Shown here in pieces: positions 34,050 through 42,357 of a DNA stretch of 64,000 nucleotides; position 1 is the first letter of the stretch, and the number at the start of each line of letters is the position of its first letter. The stretch is taken from positions 1 to 64,000 of the forward strand of contig JBCCHV010000006.1 in NCBI GenBank assembly GCA_039028635.1, given 5' to 3'. This DNA is from Acidobacteriota bacterium. GTDB taxonomy: Bacteria > Acidobacteriota > Thermoanaerobaculia > Multivoradales > JBCCEF01. The notes beneath the pieces are model-generated. The model worked only from the letters and a program-made list of their open reading frames with translations, ran no database searches and had not been told where the DNA came from. The translations under genes and the position numbers were made by a program.

Positions 34050-36242
34050 ATGGCCCTCGGCAGCAACGGCGGCGCAGCGGCGCGGAACGCCGGCCTGAGC
34101 ACCTTCTACGGCGTCTTCACGCCGTCGATCCTGACCATTCTCGGCGTCGTCCTGTTCCTCCGCACCGGCTGGGTGGTCGCCAATGTCGGCCTGATGGGGG
34201 CTCTGGCGATCGTCCTGCTGGCCCATATCATCACCGTCAGCACGGCCCTCTCGGTCTCGGCCATCGCCACCAACATGCAGGTCGGCGCCGGCGGCGCCTA
34301 CTTCATGATCTCGCGCTCCCTCGGACTCGAGATCGGCGGCGCCATCGGCATTCCGCTGTTCCTCGCCCAGACCTTTTCGGTCACCCTCTACTCCTTCGGC
34401 CTGGCCGAAAGTCTGCGCCTGTTCTGGCCCGAGCTGCCGATGCGACCGGTGGCCGCCGCCACCGTGTTGGTCGTCTCCTTGCTGGCCGGCAAGAGCGCCC
34501 ATCTCGCCCTCAAGGCGCAGGTGCCGATCATGGTGGCCATCGCCCTCGCCCTGATCTCGCTGTTCATCGGCGCCGCCGGGCGAGTGTCCGAGAGCGTCCC
34601 CCTGTGGAGCGGCCTGGACTCGGGAGCGGTGGGTTTCTGGCAGGTGTTCGCGGTGTTCTTCCCGGCAGTGACCGGCCTGATGGCGGGCATCAGCCTTTCC
34701 GGGGACCTCGCCAATCCGACGCGCAGCATCGTCCGCGGCACCCTCTACGCCGTCGGTGTCGGATTCGCCGTCTACCTCACCGTCCCCTTCGCCCTCGCCG
34801 CCGCGGCGGACCCGCAGAGTCTCGCCGAAGACAACCTCATCTGGTTCAAGCTGGCGGCGGTCCCGGTGCTGATCTTCCCGGGCCTCTTCGGCGCCATCCT
34901 GTCGTCGGCCCTCGGCAGCATTCTGGGTGCGCCGCGCACCCTCGACGCGCTGGCCGGCGACCGCGTGGTTCCGGCCATGCCGCCCAAGATCCTCGGCCTA
35001 CCGATCGGCAAACAGCTTCCCCACCTGCTGTCGACGGCCGTCGCCCTCGCCGCCGTCGGCCTCGGCGGCCTCAACGCCGTCGCCCCGATCCTCACCATGT
35101 TCTTCCTCACCACCTACGGCGTCATCAATCTGGTGGCCGGCATCGAGAAGATCAGTCGCTCGCCGTCCTTCCGCCCCACCATCTCGGTGCCGTGGGTGAT
35201 CTCACTGCTCGGCGCTTTCGGTTGCGTCTGGGTGATGATCCTGATCAATCCGCTGGCCGCCGCCGTCGCCATCGTGGTCGAAACCGCCGTCTACCTGGCC
35301 CTGCGCCGCCGCTCCCTCGGCGCTTCCTGGGGGGACCTGCGCTACGGCGCCCTGATGTCCCTGGTGCGCACCACCCTGCTGCGCCTGCGCCGCCTGCCGA
35401 TGGATCCGCGCAACTGGCGACCCCACATCCTGGTCTTCGCCGACGACGCCCAGCGCCGCCTGGAGCTCATCCGCTTCTCCTCCTGGCTGAATCAAAACCG
35501 CGGCATCCTGACCGTCTCGGAGCTCCTCATCGGCGACCTCGAAGAGCTGGCGCCGGCAATCCCCGAGCACAATCAACGCACCAACGAGTTCCTCCACCGA
35601 CACGGCATCGTGGCCTTCGCCGAGGTCGAGATCGCGCGCGACTTCGAGTCCGGCGCCCTCAACATCTGCCAGGCAAACGGCATCGCCGGCCTGGCGTCCA
35701 ACACCATCATGTTCGGCTGGAGCGACCAGCTCGAGCGTCTGACCAAGATGCTGCGCATCGCCCGCGGCGCCGCCTCCCTCGGCAAGTCGACGATTCTGTG
35801 CCGCATCGCCAAGCGCAAGTGGGCCCGCCGCCAGCGCCGCATCGACATTTGGTGGGGCGGCCTCGAGAACAACGGCGACATGCTGCTGCTGTTCGCCTAC
35901 CTGGTGTCCCTCAACCGCGAGTGGTCCGGCGTTCAGCTCGCCGTCAAGACGGTGGCCTCGAACCAGATGACCCTCGACCAGACCCAACGCGGCCTCACCG
36001 CCCTCATCGAGCGTTGCCGGATCAAGGCCCACACCAAGGTCATCGAGCGCTCCAACGGCGAGACCGTGCGCAGCATCATCGAGCGCGAGTCCTACAACGC
36101 CGACGCCGTCTTCCTGGGCTTGAAGACCGTCAAGGCCGGTGAGGAAGAGGCCTACGCGCGCCGCCTGATGGAGCTCGTCGGCGACCTGCCGACGGTGGTT
36201 CTGGTGCGCGCCGCCGGGCCCTTCACCGGACAGCTCCTGTAG
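34050..36242 (+). CDS. SLC12-type cation-chloride cotransporter / APC-superfamily permease
   Basis: A 730-residue inner-membrane transporter. About 12 transmembrane helices (residues 15-430) begin with the family signature FYGVFTPSILTILGVVLFLRTGWVVANVG and continue with VGAGGAYFMISRSLGLEIGGAIG. The cytosolic C-terminal domain (about 445-730) opens with NWRPHILVFADD, as in Na-K-Cl cotransporters. This makes a bacterial SLC12 relative more likely than a plain amino-acid permease; the ions moved are unknown. ATG at 34050 is chosen from the start of homology-like sequence; no good Shine-Dalgarno is visible, so the start is less sure than the identity. Confidence 0.88.
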   Translation: MALGSNGGAAARNAGLSTFYGVFTPSILTILGVVLFLRTGWVVANVGLMGALAIVLLAHIITVSTALSVSAIATNMQVGAGGAYFMISRSLGLEIGGAIGIPLFLAQTFSVTLYSFGLAESLRLFWPELPMRPVAAATVLVVSLLAGKSAHLALKAQVPIMVAIALALISLFIGAAGRVSESVPLWSGLDSGAVGFWQVFAVFFPAVTGLMAGISLSGDLANPTRSIVRGTLYAVGVGFAVYLTVPFALAAAADPQSLAEDNLIWFKLAAVPVLIFPGLFGAILSSALGSILGAPRTLDALAGDRVVPAMPPKILGLPIGKQLPHLLSTAVALAAVGLGGLNAVAPILTMFFLTTYGVINLVAGIEKISRSPSFRPTISVPWVISLLGAFGCVWVMILINPLAAAVAIVVETAVYLALRRRSLGASWGDLRYGALMSLVRTTLLRLRRLPMDPRNWRPHILVFADDAQRRLELIRFSSWLNQNRGILTVSELLIGDLEELAPAIPEHNQRTNEFLHRHGIVAFAEVEIARDFESGALNICQANGIAGLASNTIMFGWSDQLERLTKMLRIARGAASLGKSTILCRIAKRKWARRQRRIDIWWGGLENNGDMLLLFAYLVSLNREWSGVQLAVKTVASNQMTLDQTQRGLTALIERCRIKAHTKVIERSNGETVRSIIERESYNADAVFLGLKTVKAGEEEAYARRLMELVGDLPTVVLVRAAGPFTGQLL

Positions 36243-36373
36243 TCGATCGAGCCACGACGGCAGCGATCACGATCGCGCCGCCAGCCTTCCGAGTCGCGCC
36301 CCGGGGCGAGCCGGCCGGCAGCCGATAGAATGCCGGCTCCCGTAGACCCGCACCCACACGAGGAGATCTCCCG

Positions 36374-38548
36374 ATGGTTCCGAGAATCGCTGCTACTGCC
36401 GCCATCACCTGCCTGGCGCTGTCGATCACCCTTCCCCTCGGCGCGCAAGACAGTCGTCGACTCGAGCTCGACGATGTCTTCCCGGCGGAGCGTCCTTCCC
36501 GCGGCGCGACCAGCATTACCTGGTCTCCGGACGGTCAGACGCTGGCCTTCGTCGAGTCCGACGAGAGCGGCGAAGCCCTCTGGCTGCTCGCCATGGCCGA
36601 TGGCCAGCGGCAGGCGGCGCTACGGCCCGGCTCCCTGGGCGAAGAGGAGGGGGCGAAGGAGCTCGATCTCGAGGCCTTCCACTGGTCCCCGGACAGCCAG
36701 AGCCTGCTCTTCGCGACCGAGGAAGACCTCTTCTGGTGGCAGGTCGGCAGCGCTTCGCCGCGGCGCCTGACGACGCCGGACGGTGCAGTCGAAGATCCCA
36801 AGATCTCACCGAACGGCCAGCACGTCGGTTTCGTGCACGACTTCGACCTCTACGTCTTGCCGGTCGCGGCCGGCGCCGAGGCCAAGCGCCTGACCTTCGA
36901 CGGACGCGAAAACGTCATTCTCAACGGCACCACCGATTGGGTCTACTGGGAAGAGATCTGGGGGCGCGCAGGGACTGGATTCTGGTGGGGGCCGGAGAGT
37001 CGTCGCGTCGCCTTCTACCGCTTCGATGAGACCGATGTGCCGACCTACACCCTGCTCGACTCTCAACCGCACTATCCCGAGGTCACGCTGCAGAAGTATC
37101 CCAAGGCCGGCGAGACCAATCCCCGGGTGCGGGTCGGCGTGGTCGACGTCGACAGCGGTGAGACCAGCTGGATGCAAACCGGCGAGGACGATCGCGAATA
37201 CCTGGCGCGGATCTACTGGCGGCCCGACGGCAAGAGCCTCACCATCCGCAAGATGAACCGCGAGCAGAACCATTTTCAGACCCTCGCCTGCGCTCCCGGC
37301 GAAGGCACCTGCTCAGAGCTCCACAGCGAGCGCTGGCCGACCTGGATCAACATCGAGAACGACTTCTTCTTTCTCGCCGACGGCGGCTTCCTGCGCGGCT
37401 CCGAGGCAAGCGGCCGACGCCACCTCTATCGCCACGACGCCTCCGGCCGTCAGGTGGCGACACTGACCTCCGGCGAATGGGCCGTGGCCGGCGTCGAAAC
37501 GGTCGACGAAGAGCGCGGCATCGCCGTCGTCTCGGCCTACGGTGAGGGCCCCGTCGGCGCGCAGGAGCGGCGGGTTCTGGCCGTCGCCCTCGATGGCAGC
37601 GGCATCACCGAGCTGACCAGCGGCGGCGGTTGGCACAGCGCCCAGGTGGCGCCCTCCGGGGGCCATTGGGTGCACTCCCACAGCACCGCCAACCGGCCGC
37701 AGCAGCGACGCGTCTTGAGTCCCGACGGCCAGGTGGTGGCCGACCTTTCGGCCGCCGAGATCCCGCTCGACGCCTCGACCCTGCCAAGCTGGGAGTTCCT
37801 CACCATCCCGGGTCCCGAGGGCTCGCGCCTGCCGGCCCGCATGATCCGTCCGCCGGGCACCGACGACACCACCCCGAGGCCGGTGATCATGTACCACTAT
37901 GGTGGCCCGGCGTCGCAGGTGGTGCGCAACGGCTGGGGGCGGCGCGACCTGTGGCACAAGATGATGGCGAGCCGCGGCTTCGTCGTCTTCAGCGTCGACA
38001 ACCAGGCGTCGGTCTTCTTCGGCAAGGCCGGTGAGGATCGAGTGCATCGCAATTTCGGGCCGACCAACCTGGCGGCCCAGCTCGCCGCCGTCGACTACCT
38101 GCGAGAGCAACCCTGGGTGGATGGCGATCGCATCGGCCTGTGGGGCTGGTCCGGTGGCGGCAGCAACACCCTCTACTGCCTGTTCAACAGCCCTGGAACC
38201 TGGAAGGCCGGTGTGGCCGGGGCTCCGGTGACGCGCTGGGACCTCTACGACACCATCTGGACCGAGCGCTACATGGATCACCCGCAGGACAACGGCGACG
38301 GCTACGAGCAGTCCTCACCGGTGACCCATGCCGGCAACCTGGAGGACACCCTGTTGGTGATCCACGGCGTCGCCGACGACAACGTCCACCCGCAGAACAC
38401 GCTGATCTTGAGCCAGGCCCTGATCGCCGCCGACAAGGCCTTCGAACAAGGCATCTACCCGGAGCAGAAGCACGGCTTCCGGGGCCAAGCGGCGCGCCAT
38501 TTCTACGCCCGCATGACGCAATTCTTCGAGCGCGAGCTGGCGGAGTAG
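36374..38548 (+). CDS. S9 family prolyl peptidase, DPP-IV type
   Basis: A 724-residue exported serine peptidase. The signal peptide is about residues 1-25 (ends LPLGAQ). An eight-bladed-type beta-propeller domain spans about 40-440. It carries DWVYWEEIW (Glu193/Glu194), equivalent to the double-Glu motif that holds the substrate N-terminus in dipeptidyl peptidases. The alpha/beta-hydrolase domain follows, with Ser593 in GWSGGG, Asp668 in DDNVH and His700 in KHGFRG. It should release N-terminal dipeptides, probably in the periplasm, complementing the secreted proteases. GAGGAG precedes ATG. An upstream inverted repeat GAGCCGGC/GCCGGCTC (36308-36339) encloses a -10-like TAGAAT. Confidence 0.94.
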   Translation: MVPRIAATAAITCLALSITLPLGAQDSRRLELDDVFPAERPSRGATSITWSPDGQTLAFVESDESGEALWLLAMADGQRQAALRPGSLGEEEGAKELDLEAFHWSPDSQSLLFATEEDLFWWQVGSASPRRLTTPDGAVEDPKISPNGQHVGFVHDFDLYVLPVAAGAEAKRLTFDGRENVILNGTTDWVYWEEIWGRAGTGFWWGPESRRVAFYRFDETDVPTYTLLDSQPHYPEVTLQKYPKAGETNPRVRVGVVDVDSGETSWMQTGEDDREYLARIYWRPDGKSLTIRKMNREQNHFQTLACAPGEGTCSELHSERWPTWINIENDFFFLADGGFLRGSEASGRRHLYRHDASGRQVATLTSGEWAVAGVETVDEERGIAVVSAYGEGPVGAQERRVLAVALDGSGITELTSGGGWHSAQVAPSGGHWVHSHSTANRPQQRRVLSPDGQVVADLSAAEIPLDASTLPSWEFLTIPGPEGSRLPARMIRPPGTDDTTPRPVIMYHYGGPASQVVRNGWGRRDLWHKMMASRGFVVFSVDNQASVFFGKAGEDRVHRNFGPTNLAAQLAAVDYLREQPWVDGDRIGLWGWSGGGSNTLYCLFNSPGTWKAGVAGAPVTRWDLYDTIWTERYMDHPQDNGDGYEQSSPVTHAGNLEDTLLVIHGVADDNVHPQNTLILSQALIAADKAFEQGIYPEQKHGFRGQAARHFYARMTQFFERELAE

Positions 38549-38560
38549 GCCCACGAGAAA

Positions 38561-38587
38561 GGGCGGCCCGGCACACCCGGACCGCCC
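38561..38587 (+). terminator. Terminator-like hairpin after the S9 peptidase gene
   Basis: Arms GGGCGGCCCGG and CCGGACCGCCC pair with one internal mismatch around a 5-base loop, 12 bases after the stop. No T-run follows, so termination efficiency is uncertain. Confidence 0.4.
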
Positions 38588-38745
38588 GCGGTCTTCAGGC
38601 ATCGCCCTCGTCGGCTGACGCGCCGAAGGCCCGATCTCCCAGGGCGCGGAGCCTTCCGAAGAAGACCTTGCCTTGCTTAGGGGCAGCCGGCAGCGATTCG
38701 TTGCACCGCAGATCCGGCGAGCCCCTGGACTGCTACGATCCGATC

Positions 38746-39702
38746 GTGAAGGCCGTCCTCTACCGCAGCTACGGCGAGGCGAAGGTTCTCGAGATCGGCA
38801 CCGTCGAGGCGCCGTTACCGCGACGGACCGAAGTTCTCGTGCGGGTGGCGGCCGCCGCCCTCAACCCCAAGGACATCCTGACCCGCAAGGGCAAGTTCAA
38901 GCTCTTCACCGGACGTCGATTCCCGATGGTTCCGGGCCTCGACATCGCCGGTGAGGTCATCGCCAAGGGCTCGGCGGTAGCCACCTACGACATCGGCCAG
39001 CGGGTTCACGGCATGCTCAACGGCTGGCGCGGCGGGGGCTGTGCCGAGCAAGCCGTGGCCGGCGAGTCGGAGCTCGCTCCCATACCGACCGAAATGAGCG
39101 TTGTTCAGGCCGCGGCCCTGCCCTTGGCGGGTATGACCGCACTGCAGGCCCTGCGCGACCTTTTGAGGGTGAAGGAAGGCGAGAGGGTCTGTATCAACGG
39201 CGCTTCGGGAGGAGTCGGAACCCTCGCGGTGCAGATCGCCAAACTCCTGGGTGCCCAGGTCGTTGCCGTCTGTAGCGGTCGCAACGCCGCGCTGGTGGCG
39301 GGACTCGGGGCCGACGAAGTCGTCGACTACACGCACACCGATGTCACCCGCTCCGGCCCCTACGATGCCTTTTTCGACGTCTTCGGCAATTGCCCACCGG
39401 CCCGGGTTTCGCGAGCCTTGCCTTCCGGCCGCCACTGCACGACCGTTCCCTCGCCCGGAGCCATCCTGCGCGAGCTCCAGGGGCGGCTCCTCGGGCGCCC
39501 CCGGCGCATGGTGATCGTGCGCGGCAACGGCGCCGACCTGCGCCAGCTCGACCAGTGGTACGCCGCCCGTGGGCTCGACATCGTCGTCGACCGCGTGCTG
39601 CCGTTTTCTCAGGCCGCCGAAGCCCACCGTTACCTCGAAACCAAGCGCGCCCGCGGCAAGGTGGTGCTGGTTCCGGATCCGCTGTTCGACCACCAGGCCT
39701 GA
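38746..39702 (+). CDS. Medium-chain dehydrogenase/reductase, quinone-oxidoreductase-like
   Basis: A 318-residue NAD(P)-dependent oxidoreductase of the MDR superfamily. The N-terminal GroES-like part reads MKAVLYRSYGEAKVLE (GTG start) with LNPKDILTRKG, FPMVPGLDIAGEV and DIGQRVHG. The nucleotide-binding motif is NGASGGVGTLAVQIAK (151-166), and the end, AAEAHRYLETKRARGKVVL, is normal. No structural zinc Cys cluster is seen, so it belongs to the zinc-independent quinone oxidoreductase group. The GTG lacks a clear ribosome binding site. The frame is open far upstream but there only mirrors the peptidase gene in another frame. Substrate unknown. Confidence 0.87.
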   Translation: MKAVLYRSYGEAKVLEIGTVEAPLPRRTEVLVRVAAAALNPKDILTRKGKFKLFTGRRFPMVPGLDIAGEVIAKGSAVATYDIGQRVHGMLNGWRGGGCAEQAVAGESELAPIPTEMSVVQAAALPLAGMTALQALRDLLRVKEGERVCINGASGGVGTLAVQIAKLLGAQVVAVCSGRNAALVAGLGADEVVDYTHTDVTRSGPYDAFFDVFGNCPPARVSRALPSGRHCTTVPSPGAILRELQGRLLGRPRRMVIVRGNGADLRQLDQWYAARGLDIVVDRVLPFSQAAEAHRYLETKRARGKVVLVPDPLFDHQA

Positions 39703-39711
39703 ACCCAACGA

Positions 39712-39752
39712 CCGATCGGGCCGAAGCTCGAAAAGAGCTCCAACCCGATCGG
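39712..39752. terminator. Two-tier hairpin between convergent genes
   Basis: The outer arms CCGATCGGG and CCCGATCGG are perfect; inside, AGCTC and GAGCT pair around GAAAA. It starts 10 bases after the MDR stop and ends 29 bases before the stop of the minus-strand protease gene. Symmetry suggests use in both directions, but neither side has a T-run. Confidence 0.55.
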
Positions 39753-39780
39753 CCTTGAGGGGAAGCCGCCTTTCCCAGAC

Positions 39781-42180
39781 TCAGGGCACCTGGTCCGTCC
39801 AGGAAGACGCGTCACCGGACTCGAAGCCATCGGCGAAGATGTCCTTCGACTGGACATCCATGGTCAGCCGGACCTCGTCGATGTCCTGCCCGGCGAGACC
39901 CGGAAAGATGATGCTCAATCGGCCGTCGAAGGGATTCGAGAAGGACGACGTGATGTCGATAGGTCCTCCAAAGAGCCCGGTGCCGTCGTTGAAGAACTCG
40001 ACCATCGCCGAGCTCACCAGCACCTCTTCGTCGCTGTCCAGGGTGTCGTCGATCCCGATCTCGATGCATGCGGCATCGAGAGGCGTTCCGCTGTCGGGAT
40101 CCTCGAAGCCGTCCGGGAAGAGGTCCTCGCCGTTGTCCGACTTGGCGGTGATTTCGCCCGTAAAGCCGTCCGAGTCGTTGGCGTCGGTCTCGAACTCGAA
40201 GACGAAGGGCTGAGTACCGTTGGTGTAAGGATCGAGCAGCTCGTCGAGACCGTCGAACAAGACTTCGTTGTCCCCGGTTCCGGAAGTATGAGGCGACGAG
40301 CAGTTTCCGTTCTCCCCCAGCTTCAGCAAAAAGTCGAAAATGTCCTCATCGAAGCCTTGAGCGCCATCGAGCACGTCGGTACCGATCGGCAAACCGACTC
40401 CAGTGAGGTTGTCCATGCCCGGGCTCTCGATATCCGCCGAACCTTCCTTCACCCGGTTCTCGGCCCCCTCGCTGTTGAGAGACGGCATGAGCTCCTTGAG
40501 CAGAGCCGCCAAGCCGGCGACATGGGGCGCCGAGGCCGACGAGCCGAAGAACGGGTTGAATCCCGGGGTTGCGGTGGATACTCCGTCGGCAGCAGAGACG
40601 TCCGGCTTCTGGCGCACCTCCGGCATCGGAGCTCCGAGCGGCTCATCGCCCGGATCGACGGCGGTCGCGACGGCGGGAGCCACCGGCGTGCCATCGGCTT
40701 CGAAGAAAATCCGGCGCGGGCCATCGGAGCTGAAGGTCTGAACCGGATTGGCAGGGCCGCCGGTGAAGACACCACCACCAGCGGTGGCGACGTTGACGGC
40801 TCCCACTGCCATCGCCCCTTCGGCCGCCGGGTGGCCGAAGACCTGACCATCGGTACCGCTGGCCAGGCGGCCGCGATGGGTGTTGACGTGGATGAAGCGG
40901 CTGACGCCGTCGAACAGCACCACCACCACCCGGTTGCCGGTGTCGTCATCGGCGATGCTGTCGACTGCCTCGACCGGATTCTGAGTGCCGTTCTGAGTGT
41001 TGGTCGAAGCATCGAGCACGTTGGCCAGGGCAGCATCGAGAATGAACAGGTCGTAGTCGTTGCTGGCGGCGCCGAAGGGGTCGGCCCACTGCAGGGTCAC
41101 CAGGCTCGGCGAATCGAAGGTGATCTCGTTGTTGTTGGTGCCGCCGCCGAAATCGTGGGCCGACTGGCCATTGCCAGCGAGCGGACCGGGCAGTGCGATG
41201 CCCGAGTAGTCGCCTTCCCAGACGCCGGCCGTGCCGGAGTCGAGATTGCCGGAGTTGCCGGCCGACGAGTAGTAGAAGACACCCGCCGCCGCCACCTCGT
41301 TCACCGCCTGGGCGATGATGCCGTCCTGGAACACCGGCTCCGTGAGGTAGAGCACATCGTCGACGATGACGTTGCAGCCGGCGGCGGCGAGGTCGAGAAT
41401 GTTCTGCGCCATCTGGGCCTGTCCGCCGGCGCCGGTGGCGAAGAAGAGATCCGCCCCCGGCGCCATGTCGTGGACGATCTCGAGCAAGGCCGTGCCTTCG
41501 CTGGTGCCGGGATTGCCGCTCTGGCCCGGCAGCACCGTGACACCCGCCGGAAGATCTCCGGAACCCTGCAGCGATACCAGCGCATCGACGCTGTCGGACA
41601 TGGCGCCCACCCGCACGCCACTGCCGTCGACCCCGAAGTCGAGGCGGGCCGTGTCGGTGCCGTGGGCGACATCGCCCTCGGTGGTGTTGATCATCTGGGT
41701 GATCATCACGTCCGCTGGCCGGACCGAGCGCACCGCGGGCATCCCGGCGAGGGCCTCCAAAGCTTCCAGCGGGAGATCGGCCCGCACCGCCTCGAAGCGC
41801 GGATGCGAGCTCAGCACGCGGCCGCCGAGCTCGGCGATGCGCGACAGAAGCTGCGGCGAGACCTGCGCCGCCAGGTCGACCCGGACCGTGCCGTCGGCCT
41901 GCACCCGGGCGCCCATGCGGAGCTGCGGCAAGCGGCCGCGCAGGCCCTCCCCGCGGCGCTGCCGCAGCTCCATCAGCAGTCGCGAATCGATTTTGTGCTG
42001 CGCCGCCGTACGACTGCGCTTGAGGGTCAATATCTGGTCGATCTGGCGCAGCGCCTCGACCTTGAGCTCTTGCGCCATCAGCGGCAGAGCCGGCGCGGCG
42101 AGGAGCAGAATCATGAGCAGGTTCAACCAGCGCATCGGCTTGCGGAGCCGGTCGCGGGAGCTTGAATGGTTCGAGCGCAT
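39781..42180 (-). CDS. Secreted S8-type serine protease with Glu at the usual His position and a DGFE-type tail
   Basis: A 799-residue exported protein of subtilase fold. The signal peptide is about residues 1-37 (LLAAPALPLMAQ). A prodomain of about 130 residues precedes the core. The core shows the Asp motif VRVGAMSDSVD (D196), then GTSEGTALLEIVHDMAPGA. The canonical HGTHVAG His is here Glu228, though the following APGADLFF is normal. The oxyanion motif is SSAGNSG (N309) and the Ser motif FGSSASAPHVAGLAALL (S548). A C-terminal beta-rich part ends IFADGFESGDASSWTDQVP. An Asp-Glu-Ser triad, reminiscent of sedolisins, is possible. ATG at 42180 is preceded by AAGGAG. It is divergent from a winged-helix regulator. 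Confidence 0.88.
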   Translation of the reverse strand: MRSNHSSSRDRLRKPMRWLNLLMILLLAAPALPLMAQELKVEALRQIDQILTLKRSRTAAQHKIDSRLLMELRQRRGEGLRGRLPQLRMGARVQADGTVRVDLAAQVSPQLLSRIAELGGRVLSSHPRFEAVRADLPLEALEALAGMPAVRSVRPADVMITQMINTTEGDVAHGTDTARLDFGVDGSGVRVGAMSDSVDALVSLQGSGDLPAGVTVLPGQSGNPGTSEGTALLEIVHDMAPGADLFFATGAGGQAQMAQNILDLAAAGCNVIVDDVLYLTEPVFQDGIIAQAVNEVAAAGVFYYSSAGNSGNLDSGTAGVWEGDYSGIALPGPLAGNGQSAHDFGGGTNNNEITFDSPSLVTLQWADPFGAASNDYDLFILDAALANVLDASTNTQNGTQNPVEAVDSIADDDTGNRVVVVLFDGVSRFIHVNTHRGRLASGTDGQVFGHPAAEGAMAVGAVNVATAGGGVFTGGPANPVQTFSSDGPRRIFFEADGTPVAPAVATAVDPGDEPLGAPMPEVRQKPDVSAADGVSTATPGFNPFFGSSASAPHVAGLAALLKELMPSLNSEGAENRVKEGSADIESPGMDNLTGVGLPIGTDVLDGAQGFDEDIFDFLLKLGENGNCSSPHTSGTGDNEVLFDGLDELLDPYTNGTQPFVFEFETDANDSDGFTGEITAKSDNGEDLFPDGFEDPDSGTPLDAACIEIGIDDTLDSDEEVLVSSAMVEFFNDGTGLFGGPIDITSSFSNPFDGRLSIIFPGLAGQDIDEVRLTMDVQSKDIFADGFESGDASSWTDQVP

Positions 42181-42302
42181 ATCCCACACTCCTTCGTCGA
42201 GTCGATCGGTCCATGGGGCCGGCCGGGTTACCGGTCGCGACCAGTCCCTCCTCCGGGTTGATGACCTGACTCTAGGGAAATTCGCCACGCAAAGCCTGAG
42301 AG

Positions 42303-42354
42303 TACGGTTACGACTCCATGTTCTCGCCGCCAAACCGTTAGAATACGGTTAGAA
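42303..42354. promoter_or_regulatory. Tandem 11-bp sites between the S8 protease and its divergent regulator
   Basis: Two adjacent 11-base units, AACCGTTAGAA (42333-42343) and TACGGTTAGAA (42344-42354), share CxGTTAGAA. A third partial copy, TACGGTTA, lies at 42303-42310. An 11-bp period is one helix turn and is how OmpR-type winged helices bind direct repeats. The neighbouring regulator has such a domain, so these are its likely binding sites. Binding itself is inferred. Confidence 0.5.
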
Positions 42355-42357
42355 GTC

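Noticed and set aside
36308-36339. Inverted repeat around TAGAAT upstream of the S9 peptidase as a firm promoter
   Set aside because: There is no -35 element at a usual distance, so it is mentioned only with the gene.
40288-42165. Long plus-strand frame antisense to the S8 protease
   Set aside because: Composition is shadow-like, and the minus frame has signal peptide, three active-site motifs and a good ribosome binding site.
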